Assembly (NCBI GenBank): GCA_903917565.1
Contig: CAIXBB010000001.1
Span: 124,001 to 188,000, forward strand
Reading direction: 5' to 3'
Length of the DNA: 64,000 bases
Source: an uncultured cyanobacterium
Lineage (GTDB): Bacteria; Cyanobacteriota; Cyanobacteriia; PCC-6307; Cyanobiaceae
Positions within the stretch are counted from its first letter, which is position 1; the number at the start of each line of letters is the position of its first letter. Positions 26,595-35,660 of the stretch are shown here, one piece after another. Position numbers and translations under genes: made by a program. A model generated the notes under the pieces. That model searched no databases and was not told the origin of the DNA. It saw only the letters and a list, made by a program, of their open reading frames with translations.

Positions 26595-28141
26595 AGGGGG
26601 GAGTCCAGTTCCAGTCGGTGCAGCACCGGCGTCGGCTCGGGCAGGGGATGGCCGCAGGTCAGCTTCCCCCAGTGTCGGGCCGCCGTCCAGCCGGTTTCGG
26701 CCGCCAGCTCCGGCTGGGCCAGCTGGCCGAGCATCCGCCCCGAGAGATCGGGCAGCAGGGGAGCCAGCAGCAGGGCCACCCAGCGGCTGGTTTCCAGCAC
26801 GGCGTAGAGATCGGCGGCCACGCCGGAACGGCCGTCCTCGCTCTTGATCGCCTTCCAGGGGGCCCGGTCGTTGAGAAAGCCGTTGGCGGCCTCCGCCAGC
26901 TCCAGGATCGCCACGGCGGCCGAGCGGAAATCCAGCTCCTCGAGGGCCGCATCGACGGCCAGGGCACAGGCCGTGCAGCGCAGGGCCAGGGGATGGCCTG
27001 TGGCGGCGGCGTCACCGGCCGGAGGCACGGCCCCGTCGAACCAGCGCCGAGCCATCGAGGAGGTGCGGTTGAGCAGGTTGCCGATGGTGTTGGCGAGGTC
27101 GTTGTTGACCAGATCGGTGAAGCGCTGCTGCTGGAAATCGCCGTCGTCGCCGAAGGGGATGTCCCGCAGCAGATACCAACGCACTGCATCGGCGCCGCAG
27201 CGCTCCAGCAACACGTCGGGATCGAGCACGTTGCCGAGCGACTTGCCCATCTTCTGGCCCTCCCGGGTCAGGAAGCCATGGCCGAAAACCTTCTCCGGCA
27301 GCGGCAGGCCGGCCGACAGCAGCATCGCCGGCCAGTAGACAGCATGGAAGCGCAGGATGTCCTTGCCGATCACGTGCAACTGGGCGGGCCAGCCGCGCTC
27401 GGCCAGCAGGCCCAGGTCGGCGGGGTCGTCGGGGCCCAGCAGCGCCGAGAGATAGCCCAGCAGGGCGTCGAACCAGACGTAGAAGGTGTGCCCTTCGTAG
27501 CCGGGAACGGGGATACCCCAGGGCAGATCGAGACGGGAGATGGAGAAGTCCCGCAGTCCACCGGCGACGAAGTTCTCCACCTCCCGGCGCCGGGAGCGCG
27601 GCGCAATGAAGCCGTCGCTGGCCACCAGTTGCTCGATCGGCTCCTGGTAGCGGGAGAGACGGAAGAACAGGTTGAGCTCGTCGCGCCATTCCAGGGGACG
27701 CAGGTGGATGGAGCAGTGGGGCTCCTGCGCCGCAGGGGGCTCCTCCTTGAACTCCTCGCAGGCGACGCAGTACCAGCCCTGCTGGCGCCCTTCGATCACA
27801 TCGCCGCTGGCCTCGACCCGGGCGAAGAACTGCTCCACGATCGCGCGGTGGCGCGGGTCGGTGGTGCGGATGAAGCGGTCGTTGCTGATGCCCCAGCGCC
27901 GCCAGAGGTCGCGGTACTCGCCGCTGATGGCGTCGCAGTGGGCCTGGGGCGTGAGGCCCGAGGCTTCCGCCGAACGCTGGATCTTCAGACCGTGCTCGTC
28001 GCAGCCGGTGATGAAGGTCACCCGTTCCCCCTGCAGCCGCCGGAAGCGGGCGATGCTGTCGCAGGCGAGCGTGGTGTAGGTGCTGCCCAGGTGGGCGCGG
28101 TCGTTGACGTAGTAAAGGGGGGTAGTGAGGGTATAGGTCAT
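26591..28141 (-). CDS. metG: Methionyl-tRNA synthetase
   Basis: Class I aminoacyl-tRNA synthetase. The 516-residue product has the HIGH-type motif AHLGSTYT (17-24), the CDEHGLKIQ loop, YVWFDALLGYLSAL, and the KMSKS equivalent QKMGKSLGN near residue 295. An anticodon-binding alpha-helical domain ends the protein. There is no C-terminal tRNA-binding (EMAP-like) domain, as is common for the shorter class of bacterial MetRS. The middle CVACEEFKEEP...EPHC segment is the knuckle region. It is translationally coupled to lptC through an overlapping start/stop. Confidence 0.96.
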   Translation of the reverse strand: MTYTLTTPLYYVNDRAHLGSTYTTLACDSIARFRRLQGERVTFITGCDEHGLKIQRSAEASGLTPQAHCDAISGEYRDLWRRWGISNDRFIRTTDPRHRAIVEQFFARVEASGDVIEGRQQGWYCVACEEFKEEPPAAQEPHCSIHLRPLEWRDELNLFFRLSRYQEPIEQLVASDGFIAPRSRRREVENFVAGGLRDFSISRLDLPWGIPVPGYEGHTFYVWFDALLGYLSALLGPDDPADLGLLAERGWPAQLHVIGKDILRFHAVYWPAMLLSAGLPLPEKVFGHGFLTREGQKMGKSLGNVLDPDVLLERCGADAVRWYLLRDIPFGDDGDFQQQRFTDLVNNDLANTIGNLLNRTSSMARRWFDGAVPPAGDAAATGHPLALRCTACALAVDAALEELDFRSAAVAILELAEAANGFLNDRAPWKAIKSEDGRSGVAADLYAVLETSRWVALLLAPLLPDLSGRMLGQLAQPELAAETGWTAARHWGKLTCGHPLPEPTPVLHRLELDSPL

Positions 28142-28280
28142 CGGCAGGCGACGTCGGCCGGATCCGCCGGCGGCAGGAAGGTTCCCCGTGACGCCGCTGG
28201 GACCTGGCCCGGGGCTCGGATCCTAGCTGTGGCCCCGGGATGGGATGCTGACTACCTGATCCCGGCCCCCCTCTCCTCCG

Positions 28281-30143
28281 ATGCGCACGGGCTTCGATCG
28301 CAGGGCAGAGGTTGTGGTGTGGGGGGGCGGCAGCGGTGGCGTGGCCGCCGCCCTGCAGGCCGCCCGCTCCGGCGCCGACACCCTGCTGCTCACACCCGGT
28401 CCGTGGCTGGGGGGGATGGTGAGCGCCGCCGGGGTCAGTGCCCCCGATGGCAACGAGCTGAGTCCCTGGCAGAGCGGCCTGTGGGGCGCCCTGCTGCGTG
28501 CCCTGCAAAGGATCGAGCCGGAGGGGCTGGATCAGAACTGGGTCAGCTGCTTCGGCTACCGCCCCGCCAGCGCCGAGCGGATCCTCCGCCGCTGGGTGGC
28601 CGCCGAACCTCGGCTCGCGTGGTGGTCCGGTGCCCGGCTGGGTCCGATCGAGCGGAGCGGCGATCGCATCAGCGCCGTGACGGCGGAGCACAGGGGTGTC
28701 CAGCGGTGCCTGCGGCCCACGGTGGTGATCGACGGCAGCGACCGCGGCGACCTGTTTCCCCTGGCCGGGGCCCCCTTCCGCTTCGGTTGGGAGGCCAGGG
28801 AGCAGTGGCAGGAACCGAGTGCCCCCACGGCGGCGGCCCTGGCGGGCGATCCCTTCTTCCAGCGGCAGCCGGTCCAGTCGCCCACCTGGGTGTGCCTGGG
28901 CCAGCTGGACGAACAGGGGGGAAGGACGGCCCCCAATGCTGAGGCCTGGCGCCGCACCCCCCCCCGCCTGTCGGAGCCGTTCGCGGCGGCCACCGAGGCC
29001 TTCGGCCTGGAGCGCACCCTCACCTACGGCCGCCTGCCCGGGGGCCTAGTGATGCTGAACTGGCCCCTGCACGGCAACGACTGGCACACCGGCCTGGAGC
29101 GGGCCTTTGCCGAGCGCGTCGCCGGCGGTGGCGCCGCCGCCGAGGCGGCCGAGCGCGAACTGCTGGAGGCCATGCGGACCCACAGCGAAGCCTTCGCCGC
29201 CACCCTGCGCCAGGCCAGCGGCGGCTGGCTGGGGCCGGCGGCGGTGTTTCCCACGCCGGACGAGGCCAGCGCCGGCCGGCTCAGCGGCGCCGGATCCCTG
29301 GCGCTGATGCCCTACTGGCGCGAAGGGCGCCGGCTCGTGGCCCGGGAGCTGGTGCTGGAGCAACACCTGCTGCCCCAGGCCAGTGGGGCCTGCATCGCCC
29401 CGCTCCGCTGCGATTCCGATGGGGCCTTGAGCAGCATCGCGGTGGGCAACTACGCCAACGACCACCACTACCCCGGCGCTGACTGGCCCCTGGCCCCCAA
29501 GAGCTGCCGCTGGGGCGGGCGCTGGAGCGGCACCCCCTTCACCATCCCCTACGGGGCGCTGGTGAGTGAGGGGGTGTCCAACCTGCTGGCGGCCGACAAG
29601 GGCTTCGGGGTGAGCCACATGGCCAACGGGGCCACCCGGCTGCAGCCCCTGGTGCTCAACATCGGCCAGGCCGCTGGGCTGGCGGCAGCCCTGTGCGTGC
29701 GCGACGGGCTGGAGCCGGCCGCCCTGCCTGTGCGGCGCCTGCAGGAGGCCCTGATCAGTGATCCCGTGGCCCCGGCCGGTGTGGTGCCGCTCTGGGACAC
29801 CCCCTGGCACCACCCCCTGTGGCGGGAGCGGCAGCGAGAGGCGCTGGAGGCACCCGAGCGGCTGGATCGGCACGGACAGCTGGTGGCGGGGTCGGCGCTG
29901 GCCGCACCGGCTGGCTGGGCCCCACCGCCCGAGCCTGGCGAGCGGCTTTGGCGTGGCGTGGTGCGGCCCGATGGTGAGGGCGGTTACCTGCTGGATGGCG
30001 AGACGGGCCCGTGGCCGGTGATCACCCTGGAGCCGGCACTGCACCACTGGTTGCTGGGCCTCGATCGCCCCACCCCGGCGGCCCTGATCGGCTGCGCCAA
30101 CCCCTGGGGCCCCTGGCTTCGGATGTCCCGGGTCGTGGCGTGA
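28281..30143 (+). CDS. FAD-dependent oxidoreductase (PF12831-type)
   Basis: A 620-residue flavoprotein. The N-terminus carries the dinucleotide fold EVVVWGGGSGGVAAALQAARSGADTLLL (about 10-37) followed by GGMVSAAGVS. Conserved later segments are VVIDGSDRGDLFPLAGAPFRFGWEA, FTIPYGALVSEGVSNLLAADKGFGVSHMANGATRLQP, and GQAAGLAAALCVRDGL, which close the FAD site. Substrate unknown. Divergent from metG. The following small gene begins with GTG overlapping its TGA. Confidence 0.8.
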   Translation: MRTGFDRRAEVVVWGGGSGGVAAALQAARSGADTLLLTPGPWLGGMVSAAGVSAPDGNELSPWQSGLWGALLRALQRIEPEGLDQNWVSCFGYRPASAERILRRWVAAEPRLAWWSGARLGPIERSGDRISAVTAEHRGVQRCLRPTVVIDGSDRGDLFPLAGAPFRFGWEAREQWQEPSAPTAAALAGDPFFQRQPVQSPTWVCLGQLDEQGGRTAPNAEAWRRTPPRLSEPFAAATEAFGLERTLTYGRLPGGLVMLNWPLHGNDWHTGLERAFAERVAGGGAAAEAAERELLEAMRTHSEAFAATLRQASGGWLGPAAVFPTPDEASAGRLSGAGSLALMPYWREGRRLVARELVLEQHLLPQASGACIAPLRCDSDGALSSIAVGNYANDHHYPGADWPLAPKSCRWGGRWSGTPFTIPYGALVSEGVSNLLAADKGFGVSHMANGATRLQPLVLNIGQAAGLAAALCVRDGLEPAALPVRRLQEALISDPVAPAGVVPLWDTPWHHPLWRERQREALEAPERLDRHGQLVAGSALAAPAGWAPPPEPGERLWRGVVRPDGEGGYLLDGETGPWPVITLEPALHHWLLGLDRPTPAALIGCANPWGPWLRMSRVVA

Positions 30144-30523
30144 AGCTGCTGGTCAGTGGGGCGTCACCAGCCTGCGGTTGTTCCCGGCGGAGCTGCCTGC
30201 TGGCCTCAAGACGGCCAGGATGGCTCCGAACAGCGTCATTGCCCGTGGCCGTGTTGCTCTCCCTGGCGGGTTCGGCGTTGCTGCTGGCTTCCCTGCCCAC
30301 CCGGGCCGAGGGGCTCAGCAACATGCGCGACCAGCTGATCCTCCACTACTGCACCCTGGCGGTGAACGCCGACTTCACCAAGGCGGGCAAGACGGTGCCC
30401 GCCGGCCTGGCGAAGGACACCTGCACCTGAGTGGCCGAGCAGGTCAATGCCAGGGCCAGCATCACCGAGGCCGAAACCGTCTGCAAGCAGCAGGCGATGG
30501 GCCAATACAACCTCTCCCCCTGA
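30140..30523 (+). pseudogene. Small exported protein interrupted by an in-frame TGA
   Basis: A frame starting at GTG 30140 (overlapping the previous stop) or more likely at TTG 30239 encodes a signal peptide (PVAVLLSLAGSALLLASLPTRAEG) and a short mature protein, MRDQLILHYCTLAVNADFTKAGK...KDTCT. TGA occurs at 30428-30430. The same frame then continues for 30 sensible codons (VAEQVNARASITEAETVCKQQAMGQYNLSP) to a second TGA at 30521. From memory, small secreted picocyanobacterial proteins of this kind have a CxC motif here, so the TGA would stand for a cysteine (TGC to TGA is one change). It is most simply a nonsense mutation or a sequence error. If the TGA is real, the product is 63 residues from TTG 30239. 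Confidence 0.55.
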
Positions 30524-30535
30524 AGGACCCCTGGC

Positions 30536-32581
30536 CTAGCCCGCGGCCGTGAAGCGCAGCAGATCCCGCAGCGAATCCACCTGCTGCAGCCTCACCAGCA
30601 GGTCATCCCCCGGCACGGGGTCGCCGTGGCACTCGGCGGCCAGATCCATGGCCAGATCCGGGAGATGCACCAGGCCGAGCCGGTCCTGGGGCCGCAGCCA
30701 GCGCAGGAAGAGGCCCGCCCACTGGTGCTGGTCCTGGGCCTCGAACCAGACCTGCTGCCAGTGGCGCTGGTCTTCGCGAGAGATCTGGAGTCCCTGGCGG
30801 ATCGCCCCCTCCAGCTCACTGAGCACCGCCTCCAGATCCGCCTCCTCCAGCACCGGCTCCCCCTGCTGGTGGGCCAGCAGCTGGCGTTGCACGAGGAGAT
30901 CGCCGTAACGGCGGATCGGCGATGTGGCCTGCACGTAACACTCCAGGCCGAGGGAGAAGTGAGGGGCGGGCGTGGTGCCGAGATGGCCCCGGCTGAGGCA
31001 GCGCTTGATGGCCGCGTGGCGCACCGGACCGGGTGCCAATCGCTCCAGTTCTTCATCAGCCGGCAGCTCGGCCGCCAGCTGGCTGCGGTAGGGCAGGGCC
31101 AGGTTCTGCTCCTGGCCGTGGCGGGCGATCACCGCCCCGGCCAGGATCATGGCTTCGGCCACCAGCGTGCGCGAGGCCGACGGTTCGGTGATCTCCAGCT
31201 GGGGCCCGGCCGCGTCGCTGCGGATCCGGCCCTCGGGCTGATCCAGGTTGAGACCCCCCCGGGCCATCCGCCAGCGGCGCCTCTGCTCCATCAGGGCGTG
31301 GATCTCACCGAGGTGGCGCTCCTGGGGCGGGGCCAGCTCGATCAGCTCATCGGCATCCGCATAACTGAGGCGATAGGCGGGTTGCACCCAGCTGGACTCG
31401 ATCCCGTAGCCGGCCACCGCGCCATCGCCCGTCAGCTCCACCCACAGGCTCAGGGCCGCGCAGCGCTGCCCCATGCGCAGGCTCAGGGGGCCGGTGCTGA
31501 GCACCTCCGGGAACATCGGCAGCGTTCCCCGGGCCAGGTAGAGGCTGCTGGCCCGACGCCGGGCTTCCTGGTCGAGGGGGCTGTCCGCCGCCACCAGCCG
31601 GCCCGGATCGGCGATGTGGATCCACAGCCGCGGCGTGCCATCGGCCACGCGCTCCAGGGAGAGACCGTCATCGATGTCACGGGTGTCCTCGTCATCGATC
31701 GTGACCGTGTGCAGGCCGGTGAGGTCGCGGCGGCGCTCGTCCCCGGGCTGGGGTGTGCCGGCCAGGGCCACCAGCCGCTGGGCCTCGGCCTCGAGCTCCG
31801 CGCCGAAGCCGGCCTGCCAGGTGGTGTTCTCCAGGGAGGGGAGATGGTGCCGTTCCCACTGGCCCAGATCCACCAGCAGGTGCCGGATCGGGGCGGACTC
31901 CATCGGGCAGTGGGCCGCCTGGAGGGCCCGGTGCAGATCGTCCGGCAGGGGGCGGCTGGTCTCCCCGCCGGCCCACTCCCGCAGCAGGGCCAGCTGCTGG
32001 CGCTGCTCGGGGTCGAAGTGCTGCGGGTCGATCGGCTGGCGCTGGCGCAGGACGTCCTGCCAGCGGCGACGGCGTTGCTCCACCAGCTGCTGGCGGCGGG
32101 CGTCCCGCCGCAGCCGCCGCACATCCTGCAGCGGCCGGGCCTCCACCTGCTGCTGGCGCCAGCGAAACAGGGTCTGGGGGCCCTGCAGCCAGAGCCAGCA
32201 GGCGGCCCTCTGGGCCGGGTCGCTGCCGTCACCGATCAGGTCGACGAAATCCCCCAGGCCCAGGGGCACAGGCTCGCTCAGGAGCAGCAGCCAGGCGGCC
32301 GCCAGCTCCCTGGGTCTGGGGGCGGCCAGCTGCAACGTCTCCTGGCTCAGGCCCCAGGGGGGCTGGGACAGCCGGGATGGGGGCGTTAGGGCTTCCGGCA
32401 GGGCGGCCAGCAGATCGAGCTGCCGGACCCCCCGCTGGACGGCCTTGGCCTCGAAACCGACTTTGAGATCAAGGCGCGTGCCTTTCTCGGCCACCACAAC
32501 AGCCAGCAGGCAGCGGCTCTCGTCGTGAACACCTACAAGATCACCCGCGGTGAACCGTCGCGAGCCGGAGGCGGGGGGCAA
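30536..32581 (-). CDS. Exoribonuclease of the RNase II/R (RNB) family
   Basis: A 681-residue 3'-5' exoribonuclease. The catalytic RNB segment TVTIDDEDTRDIDDGLSL (around residues 303-320) contains the Asp cluster that binds magnesium. PMFPEVLSTGPLSLRMGQ, CYVQATSPIRRYGDLLVQRQL and the C-terminal S1-like region complete the fold. The N-terminal cold-shock domains are reduced, replaced by a variable helical region rich in Arg/Gln (RRLRRDARRQQLVEQRRRRWQ). It sits directly after rpsR and rpmG on the same strand (1 bp spacer), a usual cyanobacterial order suggesting co-transcription with ribosomal protein genes. Confidence 0.9.
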   Translation of the reverse strand: MPPASGSRRFTAGDLVGVHDESRCLLAVVVAEKGTRLDLKVGFEAKAVQRGVRQLDLLAALPEALTPPSRLSQPPWGLSQETLQLAAPRPRELAAAWLLLLSEPVPLGLGDFVDLIGDGSDPAQRAACWLWLQGPQTLFRWRQQQVEARPLQDVRRLRRDARRQQLVEQRRRRWQDVLRQRQPIDPQHFDPEQRQQLALLREWAGGETSRPLPDDLHRALQAAHCPMESAPIRHLLVDLGQWERHHLPSLENTTWQAGFGAELEAEAQRLVALAGTPQPGDERRRDLTGLHTVTIDDEDTRDIDDGLSLERVADGTPRLWIHIADPGRLVAADSPLDQEARRRASSLYLARGTLPMFPEVLSTGPLSLRMGQRCAALSLWVELTGDGAVAGYGIESSWVQPAYRLSYADADELIELAPPQERHLGEIHALMEQRRRWRMARGGLNLDQPEGRIRSDAAGPQLEITEPSASRTLVAEAMILAGAVIARHGQEQNLALPYRSQLAAELPADEELERLAPGPVRHAAIKRCLSRGHLGTTPAPHFSLGLECYVQATSPIRRYGDLLVQRQLLAHQQGEPVLEEADLEAVLSELEGAIRQGLQISREDQRHWQQVWFEAQDQHQWAGLFLRWLRPQDRLGLVHLPDLAMDLAAECHGDPVPGDDLLVRLQQVDSLRDLLRFTAAG

Positions 32582-32582
32582 C

Positions 32583-32804
32583 TCAGCCTTCGGGATTCAC
32601 GAAGGGCAGCAGGGCCACGATGCGCGCCCGCTTGACGGCGTTGGTCAGGTCGCGCTGCTGCTTGGCCGTCAGGCCGGTGAGCCGCCGGGGCAGGATCTTG
32701 CCGCGCTCGGTGATGAACTTCTTGAGCAGATCGACGTCCTTGTAGTCGATCGGATCACCGGGTTTGATCGGCGAAAGGCGCTTTTTGAAGAAGGAACTGG
32801 ACAT
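32583..32804 (-). CDS. rpsR: 30S ribosomal protein S18
   Basis: Small-subunit protein of 73 residues with the family core [27 protein letters not shown] and [22 protein letters not shown]. Complete. Downstream of rpmG by 89 bp, a spacer that carries a hairpin, and immediately upstream of the RNase gene. Confidence 0.97.
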
Positions 32805-32872
32805 GGAAACGGAGTGATGGAACGAAGAGGGGGAACTGCCGCTGCAGGGTCACAGGGGATGTCAGGAGAGGG

Positions 32873-32889
32873 GTTTCCGCTAGGGAAAC
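32873..32889. other. Hairpin between rpmG and rpsR
   Basis: A perfect 6-bp inverted repeat GTTTCC / GGAAAC with a 5-nt loop (32879-32883), 4 bp past the rpmG stop. It is not followed by a T-run on the minus strand, so it is more likely an RNA processing or partial-attenuation hairpin than a full terminator. Confidence 0.4.
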
Positions 32890-32893
32890 AGCC

Positions 32894-33088
32894 TCACTTG
32901 ATCTCCTTGTGGACGGTGGGGGCGTTGCAGTGGGGGCAGAACTTCTTGAGTTCAATCCGTTCGGTGGTGTTGCGGCGGTTCTTCTGGGTCGTGTAGCGGG
33001 ACACGCCAGGGGACCGCTTGGCGGGGTTGGACCGGCATTCGGTGCACTCGAGGGTGATCACCAGCCGGACGCCCTTGTTTTTGGCCAT
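32894..33088 (-). CDS. rpmG: 50S ribosomal protein L33
   Basis: Large-subunit protein of 64 residues. It starts [18 protein letters not shown], and carries the zinc-ribbon CxxC pairs ECTECR and FCPHC with the Arg/Asn-rich [19 protein letters not shown] core, i.e. the zinc-containing (C+) form of L33. First gene of the rpmG-rpsR-RNase run. A TATGGT box (minus strand, 33134-33139) 45 nt upstream is a possible -10. Confidence 0.96.
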   Translation of the reverse strand: MAKNKGVRLVITLECTECRSNPAKRSPGVSRYTTQKNRRNTTERIELKKFCPHCNAPTVHKEIK

Positions 33089-33170
33089 GGAAGGACGTTG
33101 CGCCGCGTATGCGTTGCAGAGAGACGATTCAGCACCATACCTCCCGATGGGAAGGCCCTTGGCCGCTTCC

Positions 33171-33176
33171 TAAGGT
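33171..33176 (+). promoter_or_regulatory. -10-like box (TAAGGT) of pheT
   Basis: TAAGGT lies 24 nt before the pheT ATG in the spacer divergent from rpmG, matching the TAnnnT boxes at similar distances elsewhere in this window. No -35 seen. Confidence 0.35.
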
Positions 33177-33200
33177 GGAAGGCTGCTGTGCAACGGTCCG

Positions 33201-35660
33201 ATGCTGGTTTCGCTCCAATGGCTCCGGGAGCTGGTCAGCGTGGAACCGGCGTGTCTGGAGCCTGGGCACCTGGCGGAGCGCCTCTCGATCGCCGGCTTCG
33301 AGGTGGAGGGCATCGAGGATCTGGCGGCCCGGGCTGCAGGAGTGGTGGTGGGCTACGTGGATCAGCGGGATCCCCACCCGAACGCCGACAAGCTGAGTGT
33401 CTGCCAGGTGGCGGTGGGGGATGGCGAGACCCTGCAGATTGTCTGCGGCGCCCCGAATGTGCGGCAGGGTCTGCACGTCCCCGTGGCCCTGGTGGGCAGC
33501 ACCCTGCCGGCGGTGGGGCTCACGATCAAACCCGCTGAGCTGCGGGGGGTGGCCAGCAGCGGCATGATCTGCTCCCTGCGGGAGCTGGGCCTCGACGACG
33601 GCAGTGAGGGCATCGCCGAACTCGACCGGATGCTGGACGCGGCGCCCCCCCTGGGGACAGCGGTGGGCCCTCTGCTGGGCCTGGATGACCAGGTGCTGGA
33701 GTTGGCGATCACCGCCAACCGGCCCGATGGTTTGTCGATGCGGGGGATCGCCCGGGAAGTGGCGGCCCTCAGCGGTGGCACCACCACCTTCCCGCCGGCG
33801 GCTCCGGTGGTGGCGGCCGAGCCCCTGGCCGCAACGGCTGCCGATCTGGCAACGATGGAAGCCGGTGGCCTGTTCAGCCTCACGGCCCTCAGCGGCCTGC
33901 GGGTGGGCCCTTCCCCGGACTGGCTGCGCCAGCGCCTGGAGCGCGCCGGTGTGCGCCCCATCAACAACGTGGTGGACATCACCAACCTGGTGATGCTGGA
34001 AACCGGCCAGCCCTTGCACGCCTTCGATCGGGACAGGCTGGCTGAGCTCACCGGCGGCATTCCCCATCCCGGCAGCATCGGCCTGCGCCAGGGGCGCAGC
34101 GGTGAGCCTTTCGTGGCCCTCGACGGCCAGGAGCGGACCCTGGGCGAGGAGGCCCTGGTGGTCACCTATGCCGACCATCCGATCGCCCTGGCCGGGGTGA
34201 TGGGGGGCCTCGGCGAAGCCGTCACCGAAGCCACAAGCGCCATCTGGCTGGAGGCGGCGGTGTTCGCCCCCCAGGCCGTGCGGCGCTCCGCCCGCAGCGT
34301 GGGCCTGCGCACGGAAGCCTGCAGCCGTTTCGAGAAGGGGGTGCCACCGGAGATCACCCTGGCCGCCGCCGACCGGGCCGTGGCCCTGCTGCAGGAGCTG
34401 GCCGAAGCCCAGCCGGAGGGCCGCTGGCTGCATCAGCGAGGGACCTCGGCACAGCCGTCCCTGGGGCTGCGGCGCGACGCCCTCCACAACCTTCTCGGTC
34501 CGGTTCTGCTGGAGGACGGCGAGGAGAGGGATCTGGCGGACGGACGCATCAGCGCCACCCTGGAGGCCCTCGGCTGCGTTCTCGAGGCGGACGAGGAGGG
34601 CTGGCAGGTGCGGGTGCCGCCCGAGCGGTCCATGGACCTCAGGCGTGAGGTGGACCTGATCGAAGAGGTGGCCCGGCTGGTGGGCTACGACCACTTCGCC
34701 TGCCATCTGCCCGATCCCCTCCTCCCCGGGGGTCTCGAGCCGCCCCAGCAGCTGGAGCGTCGCCTGCGGCGCGCCCTCTGCGCCGCTGGTCTGCAGGAGA
34801 TTGTCTCCCTTTCTCTGGTGGCGGCGGCCCCAGGCCGCGTGCCCCTGGCCAATCCGCTCCTGGCCGACTACGGCCACCTGCGCGACAACCTGCACCAGGA
34901 CCTGCTCCAGGCCGCCCGGCGCAACCTGCAGGCGTCCCTGCCCGGGTTCTGGGGCTTCGAGATCGGCCGGGTGTTTCCGGGCGGCGCCGCCAGCGGTGAG
35001 GAGCGCCACGCGGAACGCATCCTGCTGGTGGGGGTGATCGCCGGGGAACGGCGCAGCGAACGCTGGCGCAGCTCCGGCAAACCCACCCCCCCCGATTACT
35101 TCCAGGCCCGCGGGGTGCTGCAGGCCGGGCTCGACCCCCTGCGCCTGCCCCTTGAGGATCGCCCCTGGAGCGACCCCCCCCTGCTGCACCCGGGGCGGGC
35201 CGCCCAGTTGCTGGTGGAGGGTCGCCCCGCGGGCTGGTTCGGCCAGCTCCACCCCGCCGAGGCCGAAGCCCTCGACCTCCCTTCGGCCACCTATCTCTTC
35301 CAGCTGGAGCTGGAGCCGCTGCTGTGCGCCGGCACCCGACGCAACCGTTGGCAGCCGGCCTTCCGACCCTTCCCCAGCGTGCCGGCCTCCGAGCGCGACC
35401 TGGCCCTGGTGGTGTCCACCGAGACCACCGCCGCCGCCCTGCTGGCGGCCATCCGCAAGGCGGGCAAGCCGTTGCTGGAGCAGGCCGAACTCGTTGATCG
35501 CTACGAGGGTGCCCAGCTGGAGGCCGGCCGCTGCAGCCAGGCCTTCCGGTTGCGCTACCGCGACAGCGCCCGCACCCTCACCGACGAGGAAGTGGAGGCG
35601 GCCCATGGCCGTGTGCGCGAAGCGCTGGAGCGCCAGTTCGGGGCCGAGCAGCGCCGCTAG
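33201..35660 (+). CDS. pheT: Phenylalanyl-tRNA synthetase beta subunit
   Basis: The 819-residue beta subunit of the (alpha-beta)2 enzyme. It has the N-terminal tRNA-binding EMAP-like domain (HPNADKLSVCQVAVGDGETLQIVCGAPNV), the B3/B4 editing module (NNVVDITNLVMLETGQPLHAFD), the B5 domain (RREVDLIEEVARLVGYD), the catalytic-like core and the C-terminal ferredoxin-fold anticodon-binding domain (ERDLALVVS...FRLRYRDSARTLTDEEVEAAH). pheS is not in the window, so the subunit genes are separated, as in many cyanobacteria. Its last 4 bp overlap the convergent rlmD stop. Confidence 0.97.
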   Translation: MLVSLQWLRELVSVEPACLEPGHLAERLSIAGFEVEGIEDLAARAAGVVVGYVDQRDPHPNADKLSVCQVAVGDGETLQIVCGAPNVRQGLHVPVALVGSTLPAVGLTIKPAELRGVASSGMICSLRELGLDDGSEGIAELDRMLDAAPPLGTAVGPLLGLDDQVLELAITANRPDGLSMRGIAREVAALSGGTTTFPPAAPVVAAEPLAATAADLATMEAGGLFSLTALSGLRVGPSPDWLRQRLERAGVRPINNVVDITNLVMLETGQPLHAFDRDRLAELTGGIPHPGSIGLRQGRSGEPFVALDGQERTLGEEALVVTYADHPIALAGVMGGLGEAVTEATSAIWLEAAVFAPQAVRRSARSVGLRTEACSRFEKGVPPEITLAAADRAVALLQELAEAQPEGRWLHQRGTSAQPSLGLRRDALHNLLGPVLLEDGEERDLADGRISATLEALGCVLEADEEGWQVRVPPERSMDLRREVDLIEEVARLVGYDHFACHLPDPLLPGGLEPPQQLERRLRRALCAAGLQEIVSLSLVAAAPGRVPLANPLLADYGHLRDNLHQDLLQAARRNLQASLPGFWGFEIGRVFPGGAASGEERHAERILLVGVIAGERRSERWRSSGKPTPPDYFQARGVLQAGLDPLRLPLEDRPWSDPPLLHPGRAAQLLVEGRPAGWFGQLHPAEAEALDLPSATYLFQLELEPLLCAGTRRNRWQPAFRPFPSVPASERDLALVVSTETTAAALLAAIRKAGKPLLEQAELVDRYEGAQLEAGRCSQAFRLRYRDSARTLTDEEVEAAHGRVREALERQFGAEQRR

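Noticed and set aside
30428-30480. SECIS-like hairpin after the in-frame TGA
   Set aside because: Only a 5-bp TGGCC/GGCCA stem with a 17-nt loop is present, and no selenoprotein machinery is visible in the window. Not enough to propose selenocysteine.
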